The position numbers were made by a program, and so were the translations under genes. Below are positions 11,866 through 24,500 of a stretch of DNA of 64,000 bases, piece by piece. Where the stretch lies: positions 33,503,001-33,567,000 of the forward strand of contig CM060189.1 in NCBI GenBank assembly GCA_030549335.1. The letters are read 5' to 3'. This stretch comes from Pontederia crassipes. Its lineage: Eukaryota > Streptophyta > Magnoliopsida > Commelinales > Pontederiaceae. Below the pieces are notes generated by a model. That model was not told the DNA's origin. It worked only from the letters and a program-made list of their open reading frames with translations, and did not search any database. The first letter of the stretch is position 1. Each line of letters begins with the position of its first letter.

Positions 11866-14263
11866 TGTAATGCCCCCAAGTCGACCTTCCACATGTGACG
11901 AAGACCAACCTTAAGACACTATGATCATACATTTGATCATGACTCAATCAATATACATGACAGCAACATAAATGATATAAATAAAGAAGAAATACGAAAG
12001 GTGAATAATTACTACGCGGTCTCAAAATAACAGTGTCACTACATCCAAGGTTCATAAATGCATAATGTAAGAAAAATAAATAGTTAGGCCCTTCGGTTCA
12101 TGTTCTTATCATCGTCACAGCACCATCACAGCACACCGACTCAACACCATCACTGACCTACCCCAAGGAAATCAAACATAGGAGAGACAATTCTCTAGTA
12201 AACTTTACAACCTAGTAGAGAGCCAATAACAATATACAATGTATAATTTAATTAGAATAAATCGAAAAATGATTAGATAATTTTTTGCTAGAGATATGGC
12301 CATAAGAGACATCATAAGGATACCATGAGCAAAGGATAAGCAACAGATAACATGGAGCCATATAAACTTATGGAACATGATGAACTTAAAACTAATAACT
12401 TGCTTGATAATCATGACATTTCGATATGGTAACATATTTGATAATCGTGATAACATGTGACATCAGCAACTTGATTCGATATTCATACTTTTACTTGACA
12501 ATGCTTCATTATCTTGTAACTTGTTTAGCAATCAGGTGACTTTGAGGTATCTTTAAATTCCTCATCCTTTACTTATCGCAGGATGGGTCCTTGTTCACTT
12601 ATGGAGTGCGCCGAATGAAACGATACAGCCGCGTGCGGGTCCCGAGGGAGTGACCCTTATATTAGAGGCACTTGGCATAGGCTGACAACCGACTGTCTTT
12701 CATCTTATTTTATTAACCACTTTAGCATCTTATGCTTCAATGTTTAATGTCAAGATGAAATCAATGATTCAATCATGGATATAATCTTGTGACGGTAACA
12801 TAAAAATTCTCATTATAGATCATTACAAAATCAGACATTTATGATGAAGTAAGAGTCATGTCGTAAAGATCAAAAAGTTTCACAATCAAAGAAAAAGAGC
12901 AAGTGGGGCACTCTATAATTCTATGATTCGATGATGAGACAAATTTGATAAATCTTATCTTGGATCATAACATAATCATAGGTTCATAATCATATAAAGA
13001 ATCATGTTAGGTTTGAGCTTGACTAGGAATAGGTTCAAATTAAATTTACATAGCAAAATCAAGAGAAGAAAAAGGGTCTTGGATGTCACGACTCGGGCTG
13101 GTTACAAGGTGACCCGGGCCGGGTTCATGACATGAACTCGAGCTGAGTATGAAAACTACTCAGGGCGGATTCGAAAAAATATCATGTAGTCGTCGGGGTT
13201 GATGCAGGACTACTCCAGGCCGAGATCAATGGAATTCGAGTTGGGGCCTAAAATGTTGAGAGGGTTGTAATTTCGTCGTTCGCTAATCCGGGCCGAGTTC
13301 AGGGTGATCGGGTCGAATTCTACAAGATGCGAGTCGGGCGGACATAGTGGCCAGTCAGAAAATCGTATGAACCTAGGCTGGGTTCATACCAATCCGGGCC
13401 GGGTTACACATTTTACAAAGAATGTCAAGGCGCTACTTAAATTCTAATTTAATACATGGACATCTTGCCCCTAGCATGATCTTACGACATCCATAGCATG
13501 ATTAATGACAATAGTGCATGGAGATCAATCAACAACACACAATCAAACAAAACTACTACAGAACATATCAATCATAAAATAAATAACAAAGTGATGCTAG
13601 ACATGATAATACAGAGAAAACTATCAATCGCTCAAAATAACAAATTTAATCAATCATTCTTAACATGCATGGTTCATCCTACATCTTAAACATGCATAAA
13701 ACTTGAACAGATTTAATGGACGAGCAGTAGATCTATTCTAAAGGGACTATGCAAGGTGATTTTTGGAATCACCCATCTTGTTTCGCGTTTGGTCCTTGTT
13801 TGATTATTCAACTCAGATGTTGTGCCCTTCCTGCTGTCCATGTGCGATCCCTCCTCTTCCTGATTGATCACCACCTGCAGATCGACCAAAATCGTGAGAC
13901 TATGAGGAGATGAAACAGAAATGAATAGGTGTATGAGAAAAAGGAAGTCTACGAACGATCTTTACATGAGACGAAGAGTAACCCGCAGCAACCCCTTCCA
14001 AGTGTCCTGGTGTGCGTGAGGTGGAGGATGCATGAGAGAAACTTTTGGTTTCATTTTTGCTAATGGGACAGATCTGAGAAGATTTTAGGTCATTAATCCT
14101 CTTGATTTTGAAATATCCAATTTTTACTCTCCCGTTACTCACCCTATCTCTATCATAACTGCCCATAATAAATTCTCCATATTATTAGGGATTATGGCCA
14201 TTATTCTTCTTATTTGTTGGCCTTTTCTTTTCTGTTTATTTTCTTTATTTTCTGGCTGTTACA
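11866..14263. mobile_element. Probable solo LTR of a Ty3/gypsy element
   Basis: It starts TGTAATGCCCCCAAG and ends GCTGTTACA, the mirrored termini (TGTAA...TTACA) usual for a large group of plant Ty3/gypsy LTRs. The flanks AAAAT (11861-11865) and AAAAC (14264-14268) match at 4 of 5 positions, like a worn 5-bp target duplication. The interior has no gag or pol similarity but contains motifs such as GGGCCGGGTT, echoed in the LTR at 42.1-43.9 kb. About 2.4 kb is long but within range for such LTRs. Confidence 0.45.
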
Positions 14264-15575
14264 AAAACAATGATGACTCATCAATTAATAATGAAAAAAA
14301 TATTTATAAATAAAAAGTGGTTCTGTTAAAATCTAATTGATTAGGCATATTTTCAAGTTGGATATGGATTGTAGCGGATCAATTTTAATTTATTAAAAAA
14401 ATATATTAAAATCTAATTGATTTGGGATGGATAAGGATTTTAGAATTAGGCATTGTTGATATGTAAGAAAATAGAGTATTTATTAACTTATAGTTTTTTG
14501 TTAAATTTAAAAGTTACTATAAGCGTTTGATAAATATATTTTTTAATAGTATTTAGAACTTTGAATACAAATCGTTATAAATTACTCCTACTAGCTTATA
14601 GAGTATTGAGGCAGCTGTTATAGTAGTATTTTAATTATAACAAAACATTATCAGCTATAAATACTCTATTATTTTATTTGCTAAATAGTGCCTTAGCCAT
14701 TATTTGGAATGTAAAAAAGTAAAGTACGGATAGCGTTTTGTTAGAATCAAAATGCAACTATAAGCATTTGATAAATATCACGTTTGAACACAAAATACTA
14801 TAATCTACTCCTACCATCCTTATTTTTAAATTAAAATTTTTATTTAATTATTAAACATCATAATTAATTTTATTTTAATATATCACATCTTCAATTTTAC
14901 TTACGATCCAAATATAATATTTAAATAATCAATATTTTTATATTAAAATAATATTTTAAAAAATATTACTATCCAAAATAAAATATTATAAATTAACTGT
15001 TATGAACATGATGTGTATACAAATGATCACAAATTATATGTGTTTTATTTTATAATTTTATACAATAATGAAATATTTTTTATTAAATTTATAAATAAAT
15101 TGCTATAGTCTATTCGTTAATAGCTAATTTATACTCTAATTAAATTATTATTATCTAATCAAATCACTATGTTATCATTTTCGAACATCTCCTAACACTA
15201 AGTTTGGATGAACATAAAGAGACGAAAGAGAAATGAATTTTTATACCTTAATTTAGGATGAAAATAAAATAGCACAAAAAAAATAAACGAAAAAAAAGGA
15301 GATTCACTTGCCCTCGTAAATCTTAATTATGTAGAACTTCATTCTGACGAGACAGCTTCATTCTCCTTCCTCCACGTGTACAAGCATTTGCCCCACATCA
15401 TGAGCAACACGGTATCATGCCGTCTAGAGTTGGCCACGTCATAAACCTCGTCTTGGATACCGCTGGTAAAAGCCTCGTGGCTCATGCGTCGCTCTCGCTC
15501 TCTCATTTGACGGTCGTTTTATTTCCATAACTCTTCGTTTCGCTCGCGCTTTGGTCGCTCGCGTTGCCGGAGTCC
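14264..15575. other. Intergenic and upstream region of the EMB8-like gene
   Basis: AT-rich spacer with a loosely repeated motif (ATAAGCGTTTGATAAATAT near 14520, ATAAGCATTTGATAAATATC near 14760). From about 15300 the composition becomes richer in C and CT runs (CGCTCTCGCTCTCTC near 15490), as expected for a plant promoter and 5' leader. The transcription start cannot be placed. Confidence 0.4.
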
Positions 15576-18500
15576 ATGGCTCTCGCCGTCTCCGGCGATG
15601 AGGCCTCTGTCCCTGAGCTCCTCCTCTCAGCAGCCTCCAAGGTCCCTGCGTACCACTATCTCAGCAGCCTCTCTGCTACTTGTTGCTTTTACATCGATTC
15701 GTGGTCGCTTTTTAGGGCAATGGCTGTGTGCTTAGATCGACATGGGTTGCTGCAGGTATTTGGCAACACCGTGGCTCGCGAGTCCTCACCTCCAGACTGC
15801 TTTCTTGAACTTTCATGGCAATCCTCCTTTGGTTACTTATAGAAGGTCCAAACTATACCTTAAACGCTCTTTGGAAAAAGATGTGCTTTCTAGTTTTTTG
15901 TCAAAATTTGTTCAAGTACACGTCTTTTACCCAATCCGAAAATGTGTTCTTTAAGTTGGAATATTAATTTTTTTTATTATGTATTTCTTTCAATTTAATT
16001 TTTCGTTGTTAGTTTTGGATATTAGTAATTCAAAACTGAGTTATTTTATTATATCCCAGGCAATTATTCGTTGTCCGTGACGGTGGGACTATTGCATTAG
16101 ATTGGTTATTTGCTTCTGATGGTAAGCTCCACACTTTGCATGAAATACTTGGATCTCTTCGTCTCCTTTTTCCCTTCCAAGACATGCTTGGGTTTCAATA
16201 TGTTATGCCACCTGCTTTATTTCCCTTCACTACAAAAAACTTTATAATTAGATATAAAACATCAGCTTAATATTCTTAGTGTTACTATTTTTTATGGACC
16301 GAGTTTAGGGATTTTTGGCACATAAATATACATAAGTTTATGTTCTCAGTGGCATGACCTATGCTGCTACTTGATTGAAAGGATTGAGCTGTTACAGCAT
16401 CAATGATATTGACACCTTCAAATGGAAAAGCAATCATGTTGGATTTGCTTCAGCCGATAGTGGGCTTTGCAACTCGTGTGATCGTTATGTTTGACAACTA
16501 TTGCTTCAATGTTTAAAGTATAATATCCCTATGTTTAGGAAATAACCATATCTATTAATTTCTTGGAGTTATGTATAAGATAATCAATTTTATAATGGAG
16601 CACTGCTAGCAGAAGACTCAAAGTCATGATGGCACTGGTGGCCGGGAGATTTTCTCCTGACAACACTAACGCTGAGATCAAGTTCTCGCCTTCAGATGAA
16701 CTTGAAAGCCTGGCCATTTGTGCAACAATTAAAGCGTTCGAGTCATGCATTGGCCTCAAGGTCATTGGTATGTCAATCCCAGTGACACCACCTCCGTCTC
16801 CAGTAGATCCAACCTGGAGGCACCACCTTTCCACGAGTCCTATCTCATATTCCTCCACTGCCACACCCCTCTGCCGTAACTTGATGACGACTTGCACTTC
16901 AATTGCCTCCACTGTGGTGCATGAGATGTGGACGGATCGGTCATTGCTAGTCCACTTCATTTCAAAGCCAGTGAGGAAGAAGACTGGAAAGGGAAGGTGT
17001 CACCAGAGACATCAGTGTGGGTCAACGTTGCGAAGACAAACCTTTGCCTTCCAAATTCCAATCATTCTTCAACTGTTAGCAGTTACATAGAGGAATGCAG
17101 AACTCCTGTGGATCTGCCTCGTCAGTGTAGCGACACTCCTTAATTCCCTCGGAGCTGGCCTATCAATTATCTTCTATTGCTAATGTTTGGCTGATTTGTA
17201 CAACTAACCCAGTGCATGTAATACGATTAAAAATGACTACTATACATGGATGACAACCAAAGTTGGTAGTCATCCTTTTCCTTCTAAAAAAAATCATTTC
17301 AAGAATATAAAAATATGCATTATCAGTCAGTATCTGCAGTCTCACATTCACCACTTTAAACATGATGTCTGAAGAGATTATATAATTTTTGTGTATTGTA
17401 TTTTATTTCTTTGCCGTTGTACTCGCTTTCGTAACTTTTTCATGCGCTGATACTGTAATGTCCACTAGCTTGTTCAGGGATAGGTAAAAATCATAAAAAA
17501 TATTGAATTACTAAAATAAGTGATTTTGTTTATATGTAGGTATTGCCTTGAGTATTGGGTGCCTGGGCCATTTGGCTTCATTGCAACCGTGTCATTTTTT
17601 GTGAGGAGAGATGTCAAGTGGATTATATTGTACATCACATCTTTTGTCTTCTTCGGGAGTGGGGTTTTGATGAGTGCTTGTACTTTTCTTTATTGCCGCT
17701 CTCTACTAGAGAGTGTGCCACGTGTACATGATGTTCCTTTTCAGTGTTATATATATATACGTATGTGTATACACACATGGATGACAACCAAACCTGGTGG
17801 TCATCTTTTTCCTAAAAAAAAAAGAGTATTGGGTGCCACATGTTTTACTATCTCTTTGTTTTAGTTGCAGAAGGTTCTCTTGATAGAGTCAATGCTATTT
17901 CTAGGGATGATAAAACTCCCATTGTGGTTGTGGTCCCTGGATTAACAAGCGATTCTGCTTCTGCTGTAAGTTCTTTTTTATCTTATTCCTGGTTCATTTA
18001 ATCTTTACTCCATCTCAAAGTTCGTTCTGATAATGGGAACTTGTATGTCAATTCAAAGGCTGTTAATGTAAGCAAGGGAAGTTGCATTCACTTTTCCTTT
18101 CGAGAATGTTAAAGAAGTTCCAAGTGTTCTAAGTTGGCTGGCACAGTTGGTTAGGGGCTGTGTGTCAAGGCTGACGGAAGCTAGGAGTCCTGGGTTTGGT
18201 ACTTGAATTTGCCAATTTAGTTAGGATTTACCTTTCCTCTCTGATATGATCTTCGGATTAGTCAAATGCTAATATCCTTGGTCTATGCCAAAAAGAAGCT
18301 TCAAGTTTCTCATACAATGACACCTATATTTCTCTGCAAAACCAGATAAGATTAGGCTGTAGTTATTCTTACATGTTTAACTGAAATTCTTTGAAACAGA
18401 TTTTGTATAAACTGTGGTAAGATGCATATTTATTAGCATATGCAAATGTACTGAGAATTTCATGCACTAACTTGATGGATACCTCATAGAAATAAAAAAA

Positions 18501-21500
18501 GAATTTTTATGTGGTAATATTTTCCTTAGGATATCACATTTGTATAATAATCTTTATATTGTCTTCACTGCAACTCACCATGCCTATGTCACTTTCACAT
18601 CCCACGCATGTCTTCCTATCACAACCAGCAATGCCATTGTCACCACCATCATGTTGTTGAGAGGAGGGGAAAGAAATTATGGTGATACCAGGGATTATGA
18701 AAGATGCCTATGGAATGAGAGGTTAATGATTGACCCATATTGTGTGCCAATGATGTTAAGTTGCGTAGAGGGGCTTATGGTGATGGATGGAGTGAGGTTT
18801 GGAAAGTGGTTATGGTCGTGAAGGAATGGCAAATGTGATGTTTAGTGGTCTATACAAAAACAGGTGATGTTTAGATACAAATGTGGAATTTTTTAAAGGT
18901 TTAGTGGTCTATACTAATATGTGACTTTGAAGGAACAGTTGTACCGATGTCTCTTTTTGTTTTCTGAACTGAAAAAGGATGACTAGGTTATGCTAGTCAT
19001 CCAGGTATATATATATCAGTGGTCAGAAAATGTACAAGTGTGATTGCAAAAGGTGAGAGACCAAAATGAAATAAAAAACGAAAGAAAGGGGGGTGGTATG
19101 TGACTGCAACTATACACCCTCTCACCAAAATGTCAATATGATGTACCATGTTTTCTATGTAGCAACACTTGCCCTAAAAAAGTGTGTGGTTGCACTAGAG
19201 CCATGTGGCCCACATGACTGCACATGTCGTGCTCCACGGCTGTCTCCAATCTCCATCCATGGTCTCTCGGCTGATGGGTAACACGTAAGGACCTCCAAGG
19301 TGTAATGAAGATCTTGACCTTGAGGGGCAGCCGTGACCTCTAGATGAGCCGATGATCTGCTGTGAACTCCGCCGGTGCTACACCCACTGGCAATAAATGC
19401 AAGTAGATCCTTCGTGCTGACAGTGACCAGAGGACCACACCCAACCATCTGCCCTGGACTCGTCTGGTCTGAATCCACCAACCCACCCCAGTAGAGTGAG
19501 CAACTCCGTGAACCTGAAACCCTGGACGCTAAAAAAAACTCCATGAACCTGAAACCCTGGATGACTACCACCTTGCTGGTCGTCCTTTTTCGTTTAAAAA
19601 AAAACTCCATGAACCGCTGATCCAAGAGGCCTGTGCAGAAAAGTGGGGTCCATTAGTGCCCTGCCCAGAAATCAGAAACTGACACATCCGGGTCTGAAGA
19701 GAGTGCTGCCAGTCTAGGAAATGCCTTTGCAAGTGCGCCGCTTGTGTCGTCCACTCATACCTCCAGAAGGGGAAAGCCGCTCTAGAGTCAAGGGAACACT
19801 AATGTTTCTAGTTCTCCCTAAAGTATATGGTTACTCTAGAATAATGTATACAAGCAAAGAGTTCTTAGTTTAGGGAATAAATAAAAAGTAAGCAACATAA
19901 GCCACTAATCCTGCTTCATCCATAATTTTTCAAGCACATTATATTGAGTCACCTTCATTTTACAAAAATGAAAAGCTAAATTTCTTATAGTAATTTGAGC
20001 AAAAATTATAACAGTTCTTGAAAACATCCTCTATTATAACTGACATGAACACCAACTTCATCTTACCAGTATATAAAGCATGTCGCCAGTGTGATGACCA
20101 AACAAGGATGGAATGTTGTTGTTAGCAATCACCGGGGTCTTGCAGGCATTTCAATTACGGTAATATCTCTATGTCAATGCATACTTACCTTTGTGTCATT
20201 AGTTTCTTTACAGGTTTCAATCGAATTATTTTTTTTAAAATGTTATGTTCTTAGCACTACTTTATTTAGTTGCTACTGATACAATAGGCTATAAAGACCA
20301 GAATATTCATTCCTTTTTTCTTAATAGGATCCTCTTCTTTTTCGTTAGAAGTTTTCTTTTTGTAGTAATTTATACTGATGTCTGCACTATTAAAAAGGTT
20401 ATCAACTTAGATAGTTTCTTACAAGTTGGATTGCCCTTGAAAATCTCCCTTCATGCAAGCATTATTCTAAATGATAGTAAGTGCTATTCATCACTTCTTT
20501 GGTGTGATACGGATGAGTAAACCCTACAGATTTATCAAATGTGTCATCGATAGATTTATAAATAAATCAAGTGCTGCATTGCTTTTGCAGTTATATATAC
20601 CTGAATGACAACTATAATCTTTGGTTGTCATAATTCCTTTTCTCAAAAAAAAAAAAAAAATCAAATGCTGCATCAAGATCAACCCATCGGGAGTGGAGAC
20701 CTTTTGGATGTTGTTTAGAGCATTGGGCGAGGGATGGAAGTGACCACTGCCCACAGTTTTGGTGATCACATGGTTCATTTGATTATAACGATACTATGTT
20801 ATTTTTGTGGGTGAGAGGTGCTACTTGCATCTCACTTTTGTATAATCAATGGGAGGTTGGGTAGCATCTTTTTTTTTGGGTATCCTTTAATGCCTCTGGA
20901 ACACATGCCCCAAACACGTGCTTAGGAAACCATTCTAGAGACGTTACCCAATTTTATAAATCAATTTTTTTCTTTTTACTTTAACCGGTTGACAATATAA
21001 TACAATATATTGGAAGACTTGAAGTTAAAATAATATAATTTTAATATCAATATAAACCGTCCATGTGTTTACAATTTGAATGGAAACTAAATAATCAACT
21101 AAACATAACCCATCACGGTCTAGGGGATTCATATGATAGGAAAAATATGGAGCTCTAGGTGTCTATTTATAAGAATCAATTAATAATTTACTTATAGATA
21201 AAACTCTTAAATCAATTCCGATCCAAATTCTTAAAATTTAATCGTTTAATTTAATTTAAATCTTGATTATAATTGTAAGTCCAAAAGGATAATTTCTTAT
21301 TTAAATTTAAATTCTAAACTCAATGCAATCCAAACTCATCTTATCTATTAGTTTAAATCCATATTTTGTCTTATTTATCCTCCATTTTCAGAACTAATCA
21401 AATAAATTTTATGTACTGCAAATCTGGGCATCACATATCCACACTCGAGGTCTTGGTTGCATTTTCTAGGTTTCACACTTGTATATCTCATTGTTTCTTG

Positions 21501-24500
21501 TCAAAAAAATCTTAGCGTTTCAATTTTCATGCAAAGTGGATGACTATCCAAAATCGGTGGGCACTCTTTCCCTTCTCAAAAGAAAAGAAAGCAAATTACT
21601 ATAAGTGCTTCTGGAAGCTCTGGAAGCGGAGTTGTAACAGTTGCCTACTTTTATCGTTGTTATCCATGAATAGTTTGTCACTGTTCTTTTTTATTTCTGT
21701 TTTTTGATCTTTTCTAACTATGTCTGTAACTCACTAGAGATTGGAAACCCACCCATTTGCCTGATGCGCGGATAAGCTTACATGACTAGAATTTTATTAC
21801 ATGTCCCATATTGTATCATAAATAGGAGTATGTAGTAGTCATAGCTATCCAAACTGCAAAAGGAGTCTTTCTACTGATACTCAAACTTGTTCTGTTTTAA
21901 ACAGTCTGATTGCTTTTATAATGCTGGGTGGACTGAAGATGTTCGAGAAGTGGTTAACTATCTTCATCAAGAATATCCAAAGGCAAATCTGTTTGCTGTT
22001 GGGACAAGTATTGGAGCTAATATTCTGGTATGGAAAAACTTTTGTATGCTTTTCTAGTCACTTGTATTACTTCATTGGCATGAGCATAAATTTGTTGTTG
22101 CTAGGAAGTCTTTACATGATAAATAATCTACAACAATTCAAGAAAACCATTCTTTTATTGTTCAACATCAAATTAGCATAGCTCAAGACCTTTGAGAATA
22201 GGGAATCACTATTGCCACTCCAAAATGCACTATTGCCACTCCATTTTATCTCACAAGGGTAAAAGTGTCCAGCACTTTAGCACTCACATGATGTAGTGGA
22301 AATAGTGTGTTTTAGAGTGGCAATAGTCTCAAATGGAATATTAAAAACTATGTGATGCAGGACCTCGAATTTGTTGAGTTCGAACGCTAGAAGACTTGGT
22401 TTCTTTTAGTTCTAATTAATTATTTTTCTATTCAGTTTTCCTTTTGTTATTTGGGAATACATATGTTTGGAACCTTGGATTTGATAGTTTTGTAATAGGG
22501 ACATCTTTTCCGAATTATATGATTTGATCTCTTTTTTTTCTTGTACTATTAGTTAGGATTACATTAACCAGAGCTAAACTGTTGGATCACAATCGAATGA
22601 TCCAGATAAAACTGTTGCTCTAGTTATGGATCAATTTTATTGACAATTCCTACATTGTGATGCTGCTCATATATTCCCTAGTAATCGCACTTGTCAAATA
22701 GCTAAGGCCCCAAAACAAAATACTGATTTTTATACTCCCTTATCACTCCATCGTGATCCATAGAAAGATATTAGTTCAGATTTCATTCTCAGTTGATCTA
22801 GTACTCGAAGTATACATTATTCTATTTTCTTCATTGTGGACCATTTTACTAAGATGATTAACTTCATTCCGTATAGTAAGACCTCAGACGATTGCCACAT
22901 TCATTTATTTTTCCTATAGTTTGTTAAATTGCATGGTCGGACTCTTTTATAGTTTCTGATTGTGATGTCAAGTTTATGATTAACTCTAGCAAAATTCTAC
23001 GGAAACTTTTCAATACACAATTGAAGTTTTCTTCTATCTTTTATTCTTGAACTGACAGTCAAACTAAGATAGTTAATAGAAGTTAGGAAATCTTTTTTTG
23101 CCCTCCGCTGAGATCTTTTAATAGAAGTCTGCAATGTCGGGTTGGCGATCATCTTGATATGTGAGATATTTTATTGCCCACTGATTAGTTTGCTTATAAT
23201 AATTCAGTTAAGTCCACTTGTTGATGTCTTTTTGAGGTTCTTACTCATTATCAGCCACACAAGCCTATTGACCTTATTCATCTCCTATCTAATAGTCAGC
23301 TTCATGTTTCATCTACTTTGTGTGCGCAACATATATCTATTATCCATTCCGAAATTCGTCGGAAATTGACTTTAAGCAATGAACTTTCTAAGCTTGTTGC
23401 AGAAAAGCATCATAGATCTGTGGATTTTCAAGTTGGTGATTATGTGATGGTTCATGTGCATATTAAACAGTATTTCCATAATTCTTTTAAAAAGCTACAT
23501 GCTGAAGCGATTGGTCCAATTCAAATTCTTAGTAGAAAGGGCCTAATGTTTATTTACTTGATTCACCATCTGATATGAACATTAGCTCGGTATTCAATGT
23601 TGAAGATTTCTATCCTTATCATGGATCATTCAAGCCTCCTCCGTCTCCTGACTATTTTTTCCTCTCACCGTCTTGTGAGATATCTTATAATTAGGCAACC
23701 TTTTTGCTCAATTAGCAATTATATATATATATATATGTATGTATATAACATGTTTGATTCAGAAGTTTTTAACAACCTATTTAAATGATTTTAACATATT
23801 TTGGTTATCCTTGGACACTAGCTTCTAACAAAAAAATGTTCAAGTTTACCTATCAAATTAAGTAATAAGTGACTTATATTATCAAAATGATATTAGATTA
23901 GCACACGGAGAAATTTGTATTTGGCGATATTAAATAGAGCAAAACATATTTCAAATGATTTAATAAATGAGTGATGTAGGACATCCCATGGACCTTGGCA
24001 TAGTTCTGGTTGTTGTTGTTGATTAGTAGGAAATCATATCATTATAATGATCAAATCCTGGCACAATCTTGGATATCGTAATAATGATAAAATCCTGGCA
24101 CAATCTTCGTTGATGCTGATTAGAAGGAGATCATATCTTAATAATGACACTAATCAGCTGGAATTAATTAGGTGGCTGATTTGTTGGCTCACTAGTTATT
24201 TCAATATTTTCTGTTTCCTTAATTCTTGTTTCCTTTTTTATTTCCTAATGTAGAGACTACTGTAATAGTCTATAAAAGGAGCCAATGAATAGAGAAAAGA
24301 CGATCTCATCTTTGCTTCAGAAATTCACATTTGTTTATAGCGTGGATTCACTAGTTTCAAGCGCTAGAATTCTGTTCTGTGCCTTTCTTGGATAGTACTT
24401 CGGTCTATCCTCATATTCTTTGTCTTATTTATTCTCGTTAGATCCTGGTGCTGCGCCAATTGGTATCAGAGCATTGAGAATAATGGCAGACAAACCTACT

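Noticed and set aside
18540-19625. Open frames of 62-156 codons in intron 3 of the hydrolase gene
   Set aside because: They lie between verified exons 3 and 4, cross retroposon copies and show no domain.
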